Positions 6,379 through 14,412 of a stretch of 18,180 nucleotides of DNA are shown piece by piece. The DNA comes from Methylocystis sp. (lineage in GTDB: Bacteria; Pseudomonadota; Alphaproteobacteria; Rhizobiales; Beijerinckiaceae). The notes below the pieces were generated by a model that had not been told where the DNA came from, did no database searches, and saw only the letters and a program-made list of their open reading frames with translations. The DNA lies in the NCBI GenBank assembly GCA_023253795.1, contig JALRFG010000021.1, positions 1-18,180 of the forward strand, read 5' to 3'. Every line of letters begins with the position of its first letter. Within the stretch, counting starts at the first letter, position 1. A program made the position numbers and the translations under genes.

Positions 6379-7284
6379 TCAGGGGCCCTTATATTCCGGC
6401 GCCGCCTGCGTGGGGCCGAAGATGAACTGCGAAGGATCGCGCCCGATCGACTGGAGCGTTTTGTCCAGCGTATTGATCGCCTTGCGGCCATCGGTGGCGA
6501 GCGCCTGATATTCTTTCAGGCCCGTTCCCGAGAATTTGTTCAGATTGGCGGAGGCGCCGGCGATGTCATTGGTGATCTGCCGGAGTTTCTGCGGATCGAG
6601 CGCCTTCAGGGTCTGCTCGCCGGTCGCAAGGAATTTTTCCAGCCGGGCGGCGGCGGGCTTCAGAGAATGCGCGACATCCGCCACGTCTTTGAGCGTCGCC
6701 GAGATGTTATCCGAATTATCCGCCAGCGCCTTGGAGAAGGTCTCGGCGTTCTTGATCGTCGCGCTCAGGGGCGCAGAGTTCTGATCGAGAAATTTGTCGA
6801 GCTTGAGTAGCAGCTCCGCCGCCTTCGTCGACAATTGCTGGGCGTTGCCGAGAAGATTTTGCATATCGGAGCGCTCGGCCCGGATTTGCGGATAGACTTG
6901 GTCGGGGCCTGCCTTCAGCTCCGGTGCGCCGGGCGTGCCGCCAACCAGCAGAACGTCGGCGACGCCGGTGAAGCCGCGGGTCTCCAGACGCGCCTGGGTG
7001 TTGGTTTTGACCGGCGCGCCATTGTCGACGCGGATCAGAACGTCAACCATGCTGGGATCATGCTGATCAATTTGCAGGAAGGTCACTTCGCCGACCTTCA
7101 GGCCATTGAACAGCACCGAGGAGCCTTTCGTGAGCCCCGAAACGGACCCGGAAAAGACAATCTGGTAAAACTGCTGTTTGCCGCTCTTGCTTGGTCCTGA
7201 AAACCAGTAGACGAAGCCAAAGGCGGCGAGCGCCATGGCGATGGTGAAAGCGCCGATCAGGGCGTAATTGGCCCGCGTCTCCAT
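6379..7284 (-). CDS. mlaD: MlaD family protein (MCE domain), lipid transporter subunit
   Basis: This 301-residue protein has a short cytoplasmic N-terminus (METRANY), one transmembrane helix (about residues 8-28) and an MCE domain (about 38-118) containing VFSGSVSGLTKGSSVLFNGLKVGEV and RGFTGVADVLLVGG. A long, mostly helical C-terminal part follows (QNLLGNAQQLSTKAAELL, LKDVADVAHSLKPAAARLEK). MCE proteins form hexameric periplasmic rings that carry phospholipids between inner and outer membranes. The start at 7284 overlaps the mlaF stop (ATGA), and the upstream in-frame region is Arg-rich shadow sequence. The helical tail is longer than in E. coli MlaD, as in many alphaproteobacterial homologues. 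Part of the permease-ATPase-MCE-lipoprotein operon. Confidence 0.92.
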   Translation of the reverse strand: METRANYALIGAFTIAMALAAFGFVYWFSGPSKSGKQQFYQIVFSGSVSGLTKGSSVLFNGLKVGEVTFLQIDQHDPSMVDVLIRVDNGAPVKTNTQARLETRGFTGVADVLLVGGTPGAPELKAGPDQVYPQIRAERSDMQNLLGNAQQLSTKAAELLLKLDKFLDQNSAPLSATIKNAETFSKALADNSDNISATLKDVADVAHSLKPAAARLEKFLATGEQTLKALDPQKLRQITNDIAGASANLNKFSGTGLKEYQALATDGRKAINTLDKTLQSIGRDPSQFIFGPTQAAPEYKGP

Positions 7285-8108
7285 CAGACGTCTCCGCGCG
7301 CGGCGACGCCGGCTGTGAGTCTGCCGCCGCGTACGCCATGAAAATAGCTCCGCAACCATGGATGCGGCGAGTCGAGCAGTTCCTGAAGCGGCCCGGCTGC
7401 GATCACCTTGCCGTCGGCCAAAGCCGCGACGCGATCACAAATCGAAAACAGGCTATCGAGATCGTGGGTCACCATAAATACTGTCAAGCCCAAGGTTTGT
7501 TGCAGCGTTCCGATCAGATCGTCGAAATCCGCTGCGCCGATCGGATCGAGGCCGGAAGTGGGTTCGTCGAGGAAAACCAGCTCGGGGTCAAGCGCGAGCG
7601 CTCTGGCCAGCGCCGCACGTTTAACCATGCCGCCTGATAATTCTGACGGAAATTTGTCCGCAGCGTCCGGTTTGAGCCCGACAAGCTCAATTTTCAGCAT
7701 GGCGAGCTCGTCCATCAGTCGCGGCGACAGGTCGCGCGTCTCTCGCATCGGCATCTGGATGTTCTGTTTCACCGTGAGGCCGGAAAACAGCGCGCCGTTT
7801 TGGAAGAGTACGCCCCAGCGCTGTTCGAGCAGCTTGCGCTGGTCCGCCGGCAGTGCGTCGCGATCCTTGCCGAAAATGCTGATGTGCCCGCTGCGCGTCG
7901 GCACGAGACCCAGAATGGCGCGGGTCAGTACGGATTTGCCCTGTCCGGAACCGCCGACGAAACCAAGCACCTCTCCACGATAAACGTCGAGATTCAGGCC
8001 GTTCATGACCAGCTTGTCGCCAAACCCCACGACAAGATCGCGCACGCTGATGATCACTTCCGGGTTGTCGCCGGCGTTCGCGGAGTTTGAGGGAGGAGAA
8101 GACGACAT
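7284..8108 (-). CDS. mlaF: MlaF-type ABC transporter ATP-binding protein
   Basis: This is the 274-residue ATPase of the MCE/Mla lipid transporter. All nucleotide-binding motifs are intact: Walker A GGSGQGKS (about 52-59), Q-loop LFQNGALFSGLTV (about 101-113), signature LSGGMVKR (about 157-164), Walker B LVFLDEPTSGLDP (about 177-189) and the H-loop histidine in VTHDLDS (about 215). The sequences SGLTVKQNI and LSGGMVKRAALARA favour the MlaF branch over other importers. The ATG at 8108 is preferred because GAGGTG lies just upstream; a GTG two codons earlier is possible. It follows the permease stop by 7 nt and overlaps mlaD by 1 nt (ATGA), so stoichiometric production is likely. Confidence 0.94.
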   Translation of the reverse strand: MSSSPPSNSANAGDNPEVIISVRDLVVGFGDKLVMNGLNLDVYRGEVLGFVGGSGQGKSVLTRAILGLVPTRSGHISIFGKDRDALPADQRKLLEQRWGVLFQNGALFSGLTVKQNIQMPMRETRDLSPRLMDELAMLKIELVGLKPDAADKFPSELSGGMVKRAALARALALDPELVFLDEPTSGLDPIGAADFDDLIGTLQQTLGLTVFMVTHDLDSLFSICDRVAALADGKVIAAGPLQELLDSPHPWLRSYFHGVRGGRLTAGVAARGDV

Positions 8109-8115
8109 CGCCACC

Positions 8116-9255
8116 TCAATAATCGATCGCAGCGAAGAAAATGGCGAAGAAGCCGTCGAGCACGATCACCATGAAAATCGATTTCACCACCGAAGCCGTC
8201 ACCTGCCGGCCCAGCGACTCGGCGGAGCCCTGTGTCGCCAGGCCATCCATGGATGCGATCAGGCCGATCACCAGCGCCATAAAGGGCGCCTTGATAATGC
8301 CGACCATAAAGGTGTGCAGCGCGATGGCTTCCTTGAGCAGCGACAGAAACGCGGTGGGGCTGATGCCGCCATAGGTCCATGACGTCAGCATGCCGCCGGC
8401 CAGCGCGGACATGTCGGCGATATAGGTCAGGATCGGCAACGACAGGACCAGCGCCAGAATGCGCGGCACGATCAGCACCTCGCCCGCTGACAGGCCCATC
8501 ACGGTCAATGCGTCGATTTCCTCGCGCATTTTCATGGAGCCGATTTCGGCGGTGATCGCCGATCCCGAACGGCCGGCGATCATGATCGCGGTCAGTAAAA
8601 CGCCAAGTTCGCGCAGCACCAATATGCCGATCAGATCGACGGCGTAGCTGCTGGCGCCGAAACGCTGAAGCTGGAAAATGCCTTGCTGCGCCACGATGCC
8701 GCCGACAAGGAAATTGATCAGGATGATGATCGGCGCGCCGCGCAGTCCGATCGACTCCATGTGATAGACGAGCGACGTGAAACGAAAATGCGCCGGCGTG
8801 AGCGCAATACGTTTGATCGTCCAGACAAATTCGCCAAGAAACGCGCTGCCGCGGTAAAATTCCTTCACGCCGTTGACGGCCGACTCGCCAAGATCGGCGA
8901 GCAGGTCAAACATCAGCGACGGACGCGGACGCGATGATTTTGCAAACTCGTGATAGTCCGTCTCGCCCAGAAGCTTGAGATATTCCGGCCGCACCTGAAT
9001 GAGTTCGACGCTCACGTCGGCTTCGCCGAGTTGGCGCCGCGCGCGATTGATCAGCCAGGCGCCGGCGGTGTCGAGGCGCGTCACGCCGCTGAGATCCAGC
9101 TTCAGCGCGTGCATCTGCGCGCCGAGCTCGACGATTTGTTGCCCTTTCGATTCCAGCAGTCGCTGGGCGATCAGCGTCCAGTCGCCAACGAGCGCGAGTC
9201 GTTGGTCGTTGGATCGCGTCAGGTCCGGCGGCTGATGGGCGTTAGGGTCGGCCAT
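8116..9255 (-). CDS. mlaE: MlaE family permease with N-terminal STAS domain
   Basis: This 379-residue protein joins two modules. An N-terminal STAS domain (about residues 15-105) includes ALKLDLSGVTRLDTAGAWLI. It is followed by an MlaE permease domain (about 130-379) with several hydrophobic helices and the family motifs GLRGAPIIILINFLVGGIVAQQ, VLRELGVLLTAIMIAGRSGSA and EIGSMKMREEIDALTVMG. In E. coli the STAS protein MlaB is separate, and here it is fused, as in many alphaproteobacteria. The ATG at 9255 has GGGAGAGG immediately upstream, and the extra 15 upstream codons lack family sequence. First gene of the operon; its upstream region is shared with the divergent epimerase gene. Confidence 0.93.
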   Translation of the reverse strand: MADPNAHQPPDLTRSNDQRLALVGDWTLIAQRLLESKGQQIVELGAQMHALKLDLSGVTRLDTAGAWLINRARRQLGEADVSVELIQVRPEYLKLLGETDYHEFAKSSRPRPSLMFDLLADLGESAVNGVKEFYRGSAFLGEFVWTIKRIALTPAHFRFTSLVYHMESIGLRGAPIIILINFLVGGIVAQQGIFQLQRFGASSYAVDLIGILVLRELGVLLTAIMIAGRSGSAITAEIGSMKMREEIDALTVMGLSAGEVLIVPRILALVLSLPILTYIADMSALAGGMLTSWTYGGISPTAFLSLLKEAIALHTFMVGIIKAPFMALVIGLIASMDGLATQGSAESLGRQVTASVVKSIFMVIVLDGFFAIFFAAIDY

Positions 9256-9287
9256 GCCTCTCCCGTGAGGATAAAGATTTCCATAAG

Positions 9288-9316
9288 CTCTTAACTGCAT
9301 AATCTCTTAACTGTAT
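9288..9316. promoter_or_regulatory. Tandem CTCTTAACTG(C/T)AT direct repeats in the mlaE-epimerase intergenic region
   Basis: Two 13-bp direct repeats (9288-9300 and 9304-9316) differ at one position and are spaced 16 bp start to start. They lie 33-61 nt upstream of the mlaE ATG and 61-89 nt upstream of the divergent epimerase start. On the minus strand a loose promoter (ATGACA, 17 bp, ATTATG) overlaps them. A spacing of about one and a half helical turns in a short divergent promoter region fits a regulator site, but no regulator can be named. Confidence 0.4.
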
Positions 9317-9376
9317 GAATTGTCATAAGGCAAATTTTGTGGCGACGCCGCCGATGTCGCCGGTCGGAGCAAAAAA

Positions 9377-10360
9377 TTGGCCGTTACATTAGAGATTGTA
9401 CGCGACTCTTTCCCGATCGCAGGCCGTTTTGTCATTGCGCGCGGCGCCAAGACCGAAGCGCATGTGGTCACCGCCGTTCTGCGCGACGGCGCTCATATTG
9501 GGCGCGGGGAATGTGTGCCCTATGCGCGCTATGGCGAGAGCGTTGAGAACGTCGTTGCGGCGATTGAGGCGCAGCGTGGCGCGATCGAGGCCGGCACAGA
9601 CCGGATGGCGTTGCAACGCCTGATGCCACCGGGCGCGGCCCGCAACGCCGTCGATTGCGCCATGTGGGATCTTGAGGCCAAGCGGAGCGGTCACCCCGCC
9701 TGGCGGACCGCCGGTTTTCCTCGCCTCACGCCGCTGGTCACCGCCTATACTCTGTCGGTGGGAGCGCCGGCGGAGATGCATGCCGCAGCAGTGCGGGCGG
9801 CCAATCGGCCGCTGCTCAAGATCAAGCTGGCCGGTGAAGGCGACGCCGAGCGTCTGGTCGCCGTGCGCGCCGGCGCGCCGCATGCGACGCTGATCGTCGA
9901 CGCCAACGAGGCCTGGCGTGAAGATACGCTGGCCGCCCAATTTGCGGCCTGTGCGGCGAGCGGCGTCGCTTTGGTCGAGCAACCGCTGCCCGCCGGGCAG
10001 GACGAGATTCTGGCCCATATTCCCCGACCCATCCCGATCTGCGCCGACGAAAGCGCTCATGATTCCGCTTCGCTGCCAGGGCTGAAGGGGCGTTATGACG
10101 CCATCAACATCAAGCTCGACAAGACCGGCGGCCTGACCGAAGCGCTGGCGATGGCGCAGGCGGCGCGGGCGCAGGGGTTCGAGATCATGGCGGGGTGCAT
10201 GGTGGGTTCGTCGCTGGCCATGGCGCCGGCGGTGCTGATTGGCCAGATGGCGGCATTCGTCGATCTCGACGGGCCATTGCTGCTGGCCCGCGATCGTGAG
10301 CCCGGCCTGCTTTATGAAGGTTCGACGCTGGAGCCGCCGTCGCCGGCGCTGTGGGGGTGA
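9377..10360 (+). CDS. dgcA: Enolase-superfamily dipeptide epimerase / N-acetyl-D-glutamate racemase DgcA-like
   Basis: This 327-residue enzyme belongs to the muconate-lactonizing subgroup of the enolase superfamily. The catalytic set is complete: KIK (K148 and K150), metal ligands D175 (VDANEAW), E201 (VEQPLP) and D224 (CADES), and the second base K246 (INIKLDKTGG). A DxD pair near residue 296 (VDLDGP) is the feature that distinguishes L-Ala-D/L-Glu-type epimerases, whose DxD binds the substrate amino group. Alphaproteobacterial members are often annotated as DgcA, racemizing N-acetyl-D-glutamate, but no dgcN partner is nearby, so a muropeptide dipeptide substrate is equally possible. The start is TTG, supported by GGAG 7 nt upstream. 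Convergent with the rhodanese gene, with a 6-bp gap. Confidence 0.88.
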   Translation: MAVTLEIVRDSFPIAGRFVIARGAKTEAHVVTAVLRDGAHIGRGECVPYARYGESVENVVAAIEAQRGAIEAGTDRMALQRLMPPGAARNAVDCAMWDLEAKRSGHPAWRTAGFPRLTPLVTAYTLSVGAPAEMHAAAVRAANRPLLKIKLAGEGDAERLVAVRAGAPHATLIVDANEAWREDTLAAQFAACAASGVALVEQPLPAGQDEILAHIPRPIPICADESAHDSASLPGLKGRYDAINIKLDKTGGLTEALAMAQAARAQGFEIMAGCMVGSSLAMAPAVLIGQMAAFVDLDGPLLLARDREPGLLYEGSTLEPPSPALWG

Positions 10361-10366
10361 GGCGGT

Positions 10367-10714
10367 TTACGCCTCCATCCCTTCCTTGACCGGCTCGCCG
10401 GCGCCGGTCCAGCCGAGGATGCCGCCGCCGAAATGGGTGTCGGCGTCCGGTCGCCCGCCTTGTCGCGCCTTTTCCATCGCCGAGACGGATCGACGGCCGG
10501 AACGGCAATAAATCACTACCTGCTGGCCTGCGCCGGGCGCCGGCAGCTGCGCCGGATTGAAGAGCGACAGCGGGTTGAACAAGGCGCCGGCGATATGGCC
10601 GGCGGCGTATTCCTCCGCCTCGCGCACGTCGACGAGCAGAATGGAGCCATCGGCCAGCCCGGCCTTCAGATCGGCGAGGGCGATGTCGTGGAAAGGCGCC
10701 GGCGTCGTGGTCAT
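10367..10714 (-). CDS. Rhodanese-like domain protein
   Basis: This is a 115-residue single-domain protein. ILLVDVREAEEYAAGHIAGALFNPL (about 25-49) is the rhodanese entry motif, and VVIYCRSGRRSVSAMEKARQ (about 66-85) holds the active-site loop with the catalytic cysteine in CRSGRRS. HFGGGILGWTGAGEPV closes the domain. The intact cysteine suggests sulfur transfer (persulfide carrier), but the physiological partner is not indicated by the context. An AGGAG ribosome binding site lies about 9 nt before the ATG. It has no signal peptide, so it is probably cytoplasmic. Confidence 0.92.
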   Translation of the reverse strand: MTTTPAPFHDIALADLKAGLADGSILLVDVREAEEYAAGHIAGALFNPLSLFNPAQLPAPGAGQQVVIYCRSGRRSVSAMEKARQGGRPDADTHFGGGILGWTGAGEPVKEGMEA

Positions 10715-10906
10715 TTGCGAGTGTCTCCTTGGCTTGCAAAGCAGTAACGCCGGCGCCGCGCCGCGTCCAGACCGCCGGCGCCGGCGAAACGCGCGCCGGG
10801 CCGCGCCGCTGCGGCTTTCCTCTTTTTTCGTTCAAGTTTAAGATTGCGGCGCAAGGACGTCGGCGAAAGATCGCCGCCGCCGCATCGCCTCGCGAGGAGA
10901 CCGTTC

Positions 10907-11357
10907 ATGCAACTGCCGCATCTCGCCGGCCGTCGTGCGCCGGGCGCGTCCTTTCTGGCGTGACGGACGCCGCTGATCCGGCCGGGGCCGGACGCCGCCG
11001 CCATTCTCGGGTCGATCGGCGAGGTTCTGTATCTCTGGGATATCGTCAGCGACAGGCTCGACTGGGGCGCGGGTCATGCGGCGGTCCTTGGTCCCTTCGC
11101 CGGCCTCGATCTGTCGACGGGCATGGCCTTCGGCGCGCTGATCACGGCGGAGAACGCTTCCTCCCGGCGATTTTGTGCGCTCGATCACGCAATCGGCGGA
11201 TGATCGTTTTTTTATCAAAACGCTGGTCGATCTCGCGCGCCACCTCGGTCTCGAGACCGTCGCCGAATGGGTCGCAGACGCGCCCACAGCGCAGCTCCTG
11301 CGCGAGATGGGCGTCGATTATTTTCAGGGCGAATATTTTGGCGACGGCGCGCTGTGA
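10907..11357 (+). pseudogene. Decayed PAS-EAL (cyclic-di-GMP signalling) gene
   Basis: An ATG at 10907 with GAGGAG 8 nt upstream opens a frame (MQLPHLAGRRAPG) that hits TGA at codon 19 (10961-10963). The same frame then continues as sensible protein, with GSIGEVLYLWDIVSDRLDWG and LSTGMAFGALITAENASS, which resembles a PAS-type sensory domain, until about 11165. There the sequence switches to the +1 frame and becomes the C-terminal end of an EAL phosphodiesterase domain: GDFVRSI, TLVDLARHLGLETVAEWV, GVDYFQGEYFG, stop at 11355-11357. The EAL catalytic motif and most of the domain (plus any GGDEF domain) are missing. The simplest reading is a former PAS-(GGDEF-)EAL gene with a nonsense codon and a large out-of-frame internal deletion. 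It converges with ppc, 15 nt away. Confidence 0.75.
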
Positions 11358-11372
11358 AACGCGCCGCCAGCT

Positions 11373-14198
11373 TTAGCCTGTGTTTCTCAATCCGGCGGCG
11401 ACGCCGTTGATCGACATCAGAATGCCCTCGCGGATTTCTTCATCGGTTTTGCCGGCGCGATAACGGCGGATCAGTTCGATCTGCAAATAATTCAACGGTG
11501 CAATATAGGGCACGCGCAATTTGATGGATCGCGCCAGGGTGGGGTTGTCTGACAGGCGTTCGCGCGTCCCGAGAATTTTCTCCAAAGCGTCGAGCGCGCG
11601 CGCATGTTCCGCTTCGATCTCGTCGAAGATGCGGTTGGCCAGCGCGCGATCCTCGACGAGGCCGGCGTAGGCGCGGGCGATGGAGAAATCGGTTTTCGAC
11701 AGGATCATGTCGAGATTGGACAGGAGCGACCGGAAGAAGGGCCACTCCGCACTCATGCGCCGCAGCAGCGCGAGGCGCGCTTCCGGATCATGAGACAGAA
11801 ATTTGGCGATCGCCGAACCAAATCCATACCAGCCAGGCAGCGCGACGCGCGATTGCGCCCAGGAGAAGCTCCATGGAATAGCGCGCAGATCTTCAATGCG
11901 GCGTGAGGGTTTGCGCGAGGCGGGGCGCGAACCAATGTTGAGCGCGGCGATTTCCGAAATCGGCGTCGCGGCGAAGAAATAATCGACGAAACCGTCTGTG
12001 CCGTACACCAGTGCGCGATAGGCGTCCATGCTCGCTTGCGACAGCTCCGCCGCCGCCGCCAGAAACTCGTCCGGCGGCGCGCGATGCTGCGAGAGCAGAG
12101 TCGCTTCAAGCGTCGCGGCGACGAGCAATTCGAGATTGACGCGGCCAATTTGCGGATTGGCATATTTGGAGGCGATCACCTCGCCCTGCTCGGTGAGGCG
12201 GATTTGTCCATTCACCGTGCCGGGCGGTTGCGCGAGAATGGCGTCATAGCTCGGGCCGCCGCCGCGACCGACCGTGCCGCCGCGTCCGTGGAACAGGCGC
12301 ATGGCGATGTTTGGCATGGTCGCGAAGAATCCGGCCAGCGCTGTGGAGGCGCGATAGAGCTCCCAGATGCTGGTGAAGATGCCGCCATCCTTGTTGCTGT
12401 CGGAATAGCCAAGCATGATGTCCTGCTGGCCGCCGGAGTTGACGACCAGTTTCGCGATGCCGGGCAAAGCATAGAGCTCGCGCATGATCGGCGCGGCGTT
12501 GCGCAAATCTTCGATGGTTTCAAATAACGGCGTGACGATCAGATCGGCGGCGGTGTTATCGATGTCGCGCGGATCGAGCGTGCCGCGCATCAGGCCGCAT
12601 TCTTTTTGCAGCAACAGCACTTCGAGAAGGTCGCTGACCGTCTCGGTGTGGCTGACGATATAATGACGGATCGCTTCGTCGCCGTAGAGCCGACGCATCT
12701 CGGCGGCGCGCGCGACAATGTCGAGCTCGCTGGTGGCGTCGGCGCTATAGGCGTGTCCCGGCAGTCTTACCGGGCGCGGATCGGCGAGCAGTTTCAACAG
12801 AAGCTGCTGCTTGTCCTTTTCGGGCAGCGCGGCGTAATTCTCCGCCAGACGCGCTTCGCGCAAAAGCTCAGAGATGGTTTCTTCGTGGCGATCGGAGCTT
12901 TGGCGCAGATCGAGCGTGGCGAGGTGGAAGCCGAACACTTCCACGGCGCGGATCAGCGGCTCCAGACGTTGCGAGGCGATGACCTCGCTGTGATGCACGC
13001 GCAGCGACTCGTCGATGGTGACGAGATCCGCGAGCAAGGCCCATGAATTGGCGTAGGGCTCGCCGGGCGCAATGGCATGGCGCATCGCCTGCGCGCCGGT
13101 GAGTTTCTCCAGCGTCGCCGCCAGTCGCGAATAAACGCCGATCAAGGCGCGACGATAGGGTTCATTGTCCCGATGCGCGTTGTCGTCGCCCGAGCGTTCA
13201 GCAAGTTCTTCCAGTGCGCGCGTCGCGCCGGCGTAGCGCCGGGAGATCGATAATTCGCCGCCGAGTTCATGAACCTCGACAAGATAATAACGCAGCGCGG
13301 TCTCGCACTGCATCCGCATGGCGGTCGAGAGCGACTCGGCGGTGACGTTGGGATTGCCGTCACGGTCGCCGCCGACCCATGCGCCCATGCGCAGGAAGGG
13401 CGGCACGCGCAATCCATCGAGCCGCGTTTCAATCTCGGCGTAAAGCTTGGGGATCTCACGCAGGAAGGTCGAGCGATAATAGCTGAGCGAATTCTCGATT
13501 TCGTCGCGCACGGTGAGGCGCGTCTGTCGTAGCAGCTCCGTCTGCCAGAGCTGAGCGACGCGGGCGCGCAGATGCAATTCATTGGTTGCGAGCTCCGCCC
13601 GGCCTTTAATCTGGCTGCGCGTCTCAAGCAGTTTGAAGATGGCGTGCTCCGTGTCGAGCAGGCTCTTGCGGCGCACTTCCGTCGGATGGGCGGTGAGCAC
13701 CGGCGACACCCAGCCGCGCGACAGCGCCGCCGCTATTTTGCCGGCGCCGACGGCGGCCTTGTGCAGATGCGCGAACGACCGGGCGAGGCTGGGCTCGCCT
13801 GTCGCCGGGTTTCCGCTCGTCGCCTGGGCGCGGGCGCGTTTCTGCACCGGATTGAGGTCCTCGGCGATATTGGCGAGATGCGAGAAATAGCTGAAGGCGC
13901 GAATGACGGCGCCGGCTTCCTTCGCCGACAGCGCGCGCAGCAAGGCATCGAGTTTCGCCGGGGCTTCGGGATCGAGGTTACGGCTGGCCGCGATGGAGAG
14001 GCGACGGATCGTCTCGACCCGTTCGAACGCCTCAGGGCCTTCGTGCTCGCGAATAACTTCGCCCAGCAGGCGTCCCAGCAGACGAATGTCCTCGGCGAGC
14101 GACCGGTCGTCTGGGCCGAGGCCGGCGTCGGCCGGCAGGACTGGCGTATCCGTGGTTTCGTGCTTCGGCGCTTCTTCAGCCTTTGCGTCGACGGTCAT
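11373..14198 (-). CDS. ppc: Phosphoenolpyruvate carboxylase
   Basis: This 941-residue enzyme makes oxaloacetate from PEP and bicarbonate, an anaplerotic reaction that is also a step of the serine cycle in methylotrophs. Conserved blocks are present: SPVLTAHPTEVRRKS with catalytic H171; WVGGDRDGNPNVT; GYSDSNKDGGIFTS; the glycine loop FHGRGGTVGRGGGPS; and the invariant C-terminal RNTG. Length is normal for the bacterial family. The start at 14198 gives MTVDAKAEEAP; the open frame extends 60 codons further upstream, but that section is Arg/Pro-rich shadow sequence. The Shine-Dalgarno is weak (GAGAGG about 12 nt away). A -10-like TATACA on the minus strand lies at 14256-14251, about 55 nt upstream, without a convincing -35. 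The 14199-14412 gap holds nothing else I can identify. Confidence 0.97.
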   Translation of the reverse strand: MTVDAKAEEAPKHETTDTPVLPADAGLGPDDRSLAEDIRLLGRLLGEVIREHEGPEAFERVETIRRLSIAASRNLDPEAPAKLDALLRALSAKEAGAVIRAFSYFSHLANIAEDLNPVQKRARAQATSGNPATGEPSLARSFAHLHKAAVGAGKIAAALSRGWVSPVLTAHPTEVRRKSLLDTEHAIFKLLETRSQIKGRAELATNELHLRARVAQLWQTELLRQTRLTVRDEIENSLSYYRSTFLREIPKLYAEIETRLDGLRVPPFLRMGAWVGGDRDGNPNVTAESLSTAMRMQCETALRYYLVEVHELGGELSISRRYAGATRALEELAERSGDDNAHRDNEPYRRALIGVYSRLAATLEKLTGAQAMRHAIAPGEPYANSWALLADLVTIDESLRVHHSEVIASQRLEPLIRAVEVFGFHLATLDLRQSSDRHEETISELLREARLAENYAALPEKDKQQLLLKLLADPRPVRLPGHAYSADATSELDIVARAAEMRRLYGDEAIRHYIVSHTETVSDLLEVLLLQKECGLMRGTLDPRDIDNTAADLIVTPLFETIEDLRNAAPIMRELYALPGIAKLVVNSGGQQDIMLGYSDSNKDGGIFTSIWELYRASTALAGFFATMPNIAMRLFHGRGGTVGRGGGPSYDAILAQPPGTVNGQIRLTEQGEVIASKYANPQIGRVNLELLVAATLEATLLSQHRAPPDEFLAAAAELSQASMDAYRALVYGTDGFVDYFFAATPISEIAALNIGSRPASRKPSRRIEDLRAIPWSFSWAQSRVALPGWYGFGSAIAKFLSHDPEARLALLRRMSAEWPFFRSLLSNLDMILSKTDFSIARAYAGLVEDRALANRIFDEIEAEHARALDALEKILGTRERLSDNPTLARSIKLRVPYIAPLNYLQIELIRRYRAGKTDEEIREGILMSINGVAAGLRNTG

Positions 14199-14412
14199 TC
14201 TGTTTGCGAGCCTCTCAAGACGACGGCGTCCCGCTGGTGCGGGTTGGGGGTGTATAGCAGGCTTGAGGCCAGTTTTCGAAAGTCCTGCGTCCGTCCGCGG
14301 TCTCGGTGATCGGGGCCGGGGCCCTTGTTCGCGACCGCCGCCCCGCTTATAGACCTTCAAACGATCCCAAACGCTCAATCCGCCGCGCAGACGGCCCTTA
14401 TCCGGTCAGACC

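Noticed and set aside
10961..10963. TGA read as selenocysteine in the PAS-EAL relic
   Set aside because: No selenoprotein family match, no supporting stem-loop recognised, and the gene has a second, independent lesion downstream.
11345..11366. Inverted repeat CGGCGCG / CGCGCCG at the end of the EAL relic as a terminator
   Set aside because: It has an 8-nt loop containing the stop codon and no T-run on either strand; the stem is short for such GC-rich DNA.
10729..11376. 215-codon plus-strand open frame across the EAL relic
   Set aside because: It is Arg/Ser-rich in a frame that matches neither the PAS-like nor the EAL remnant; the recognisable protein lies in the other two plus frames.
13572..14309. 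245-codon plus-strand open frame opposite the N-terminal part of ppc
   Set aside because: Antisense shadow; the minus-strand frame encodes the conserved PEP carboxylase active-site region.
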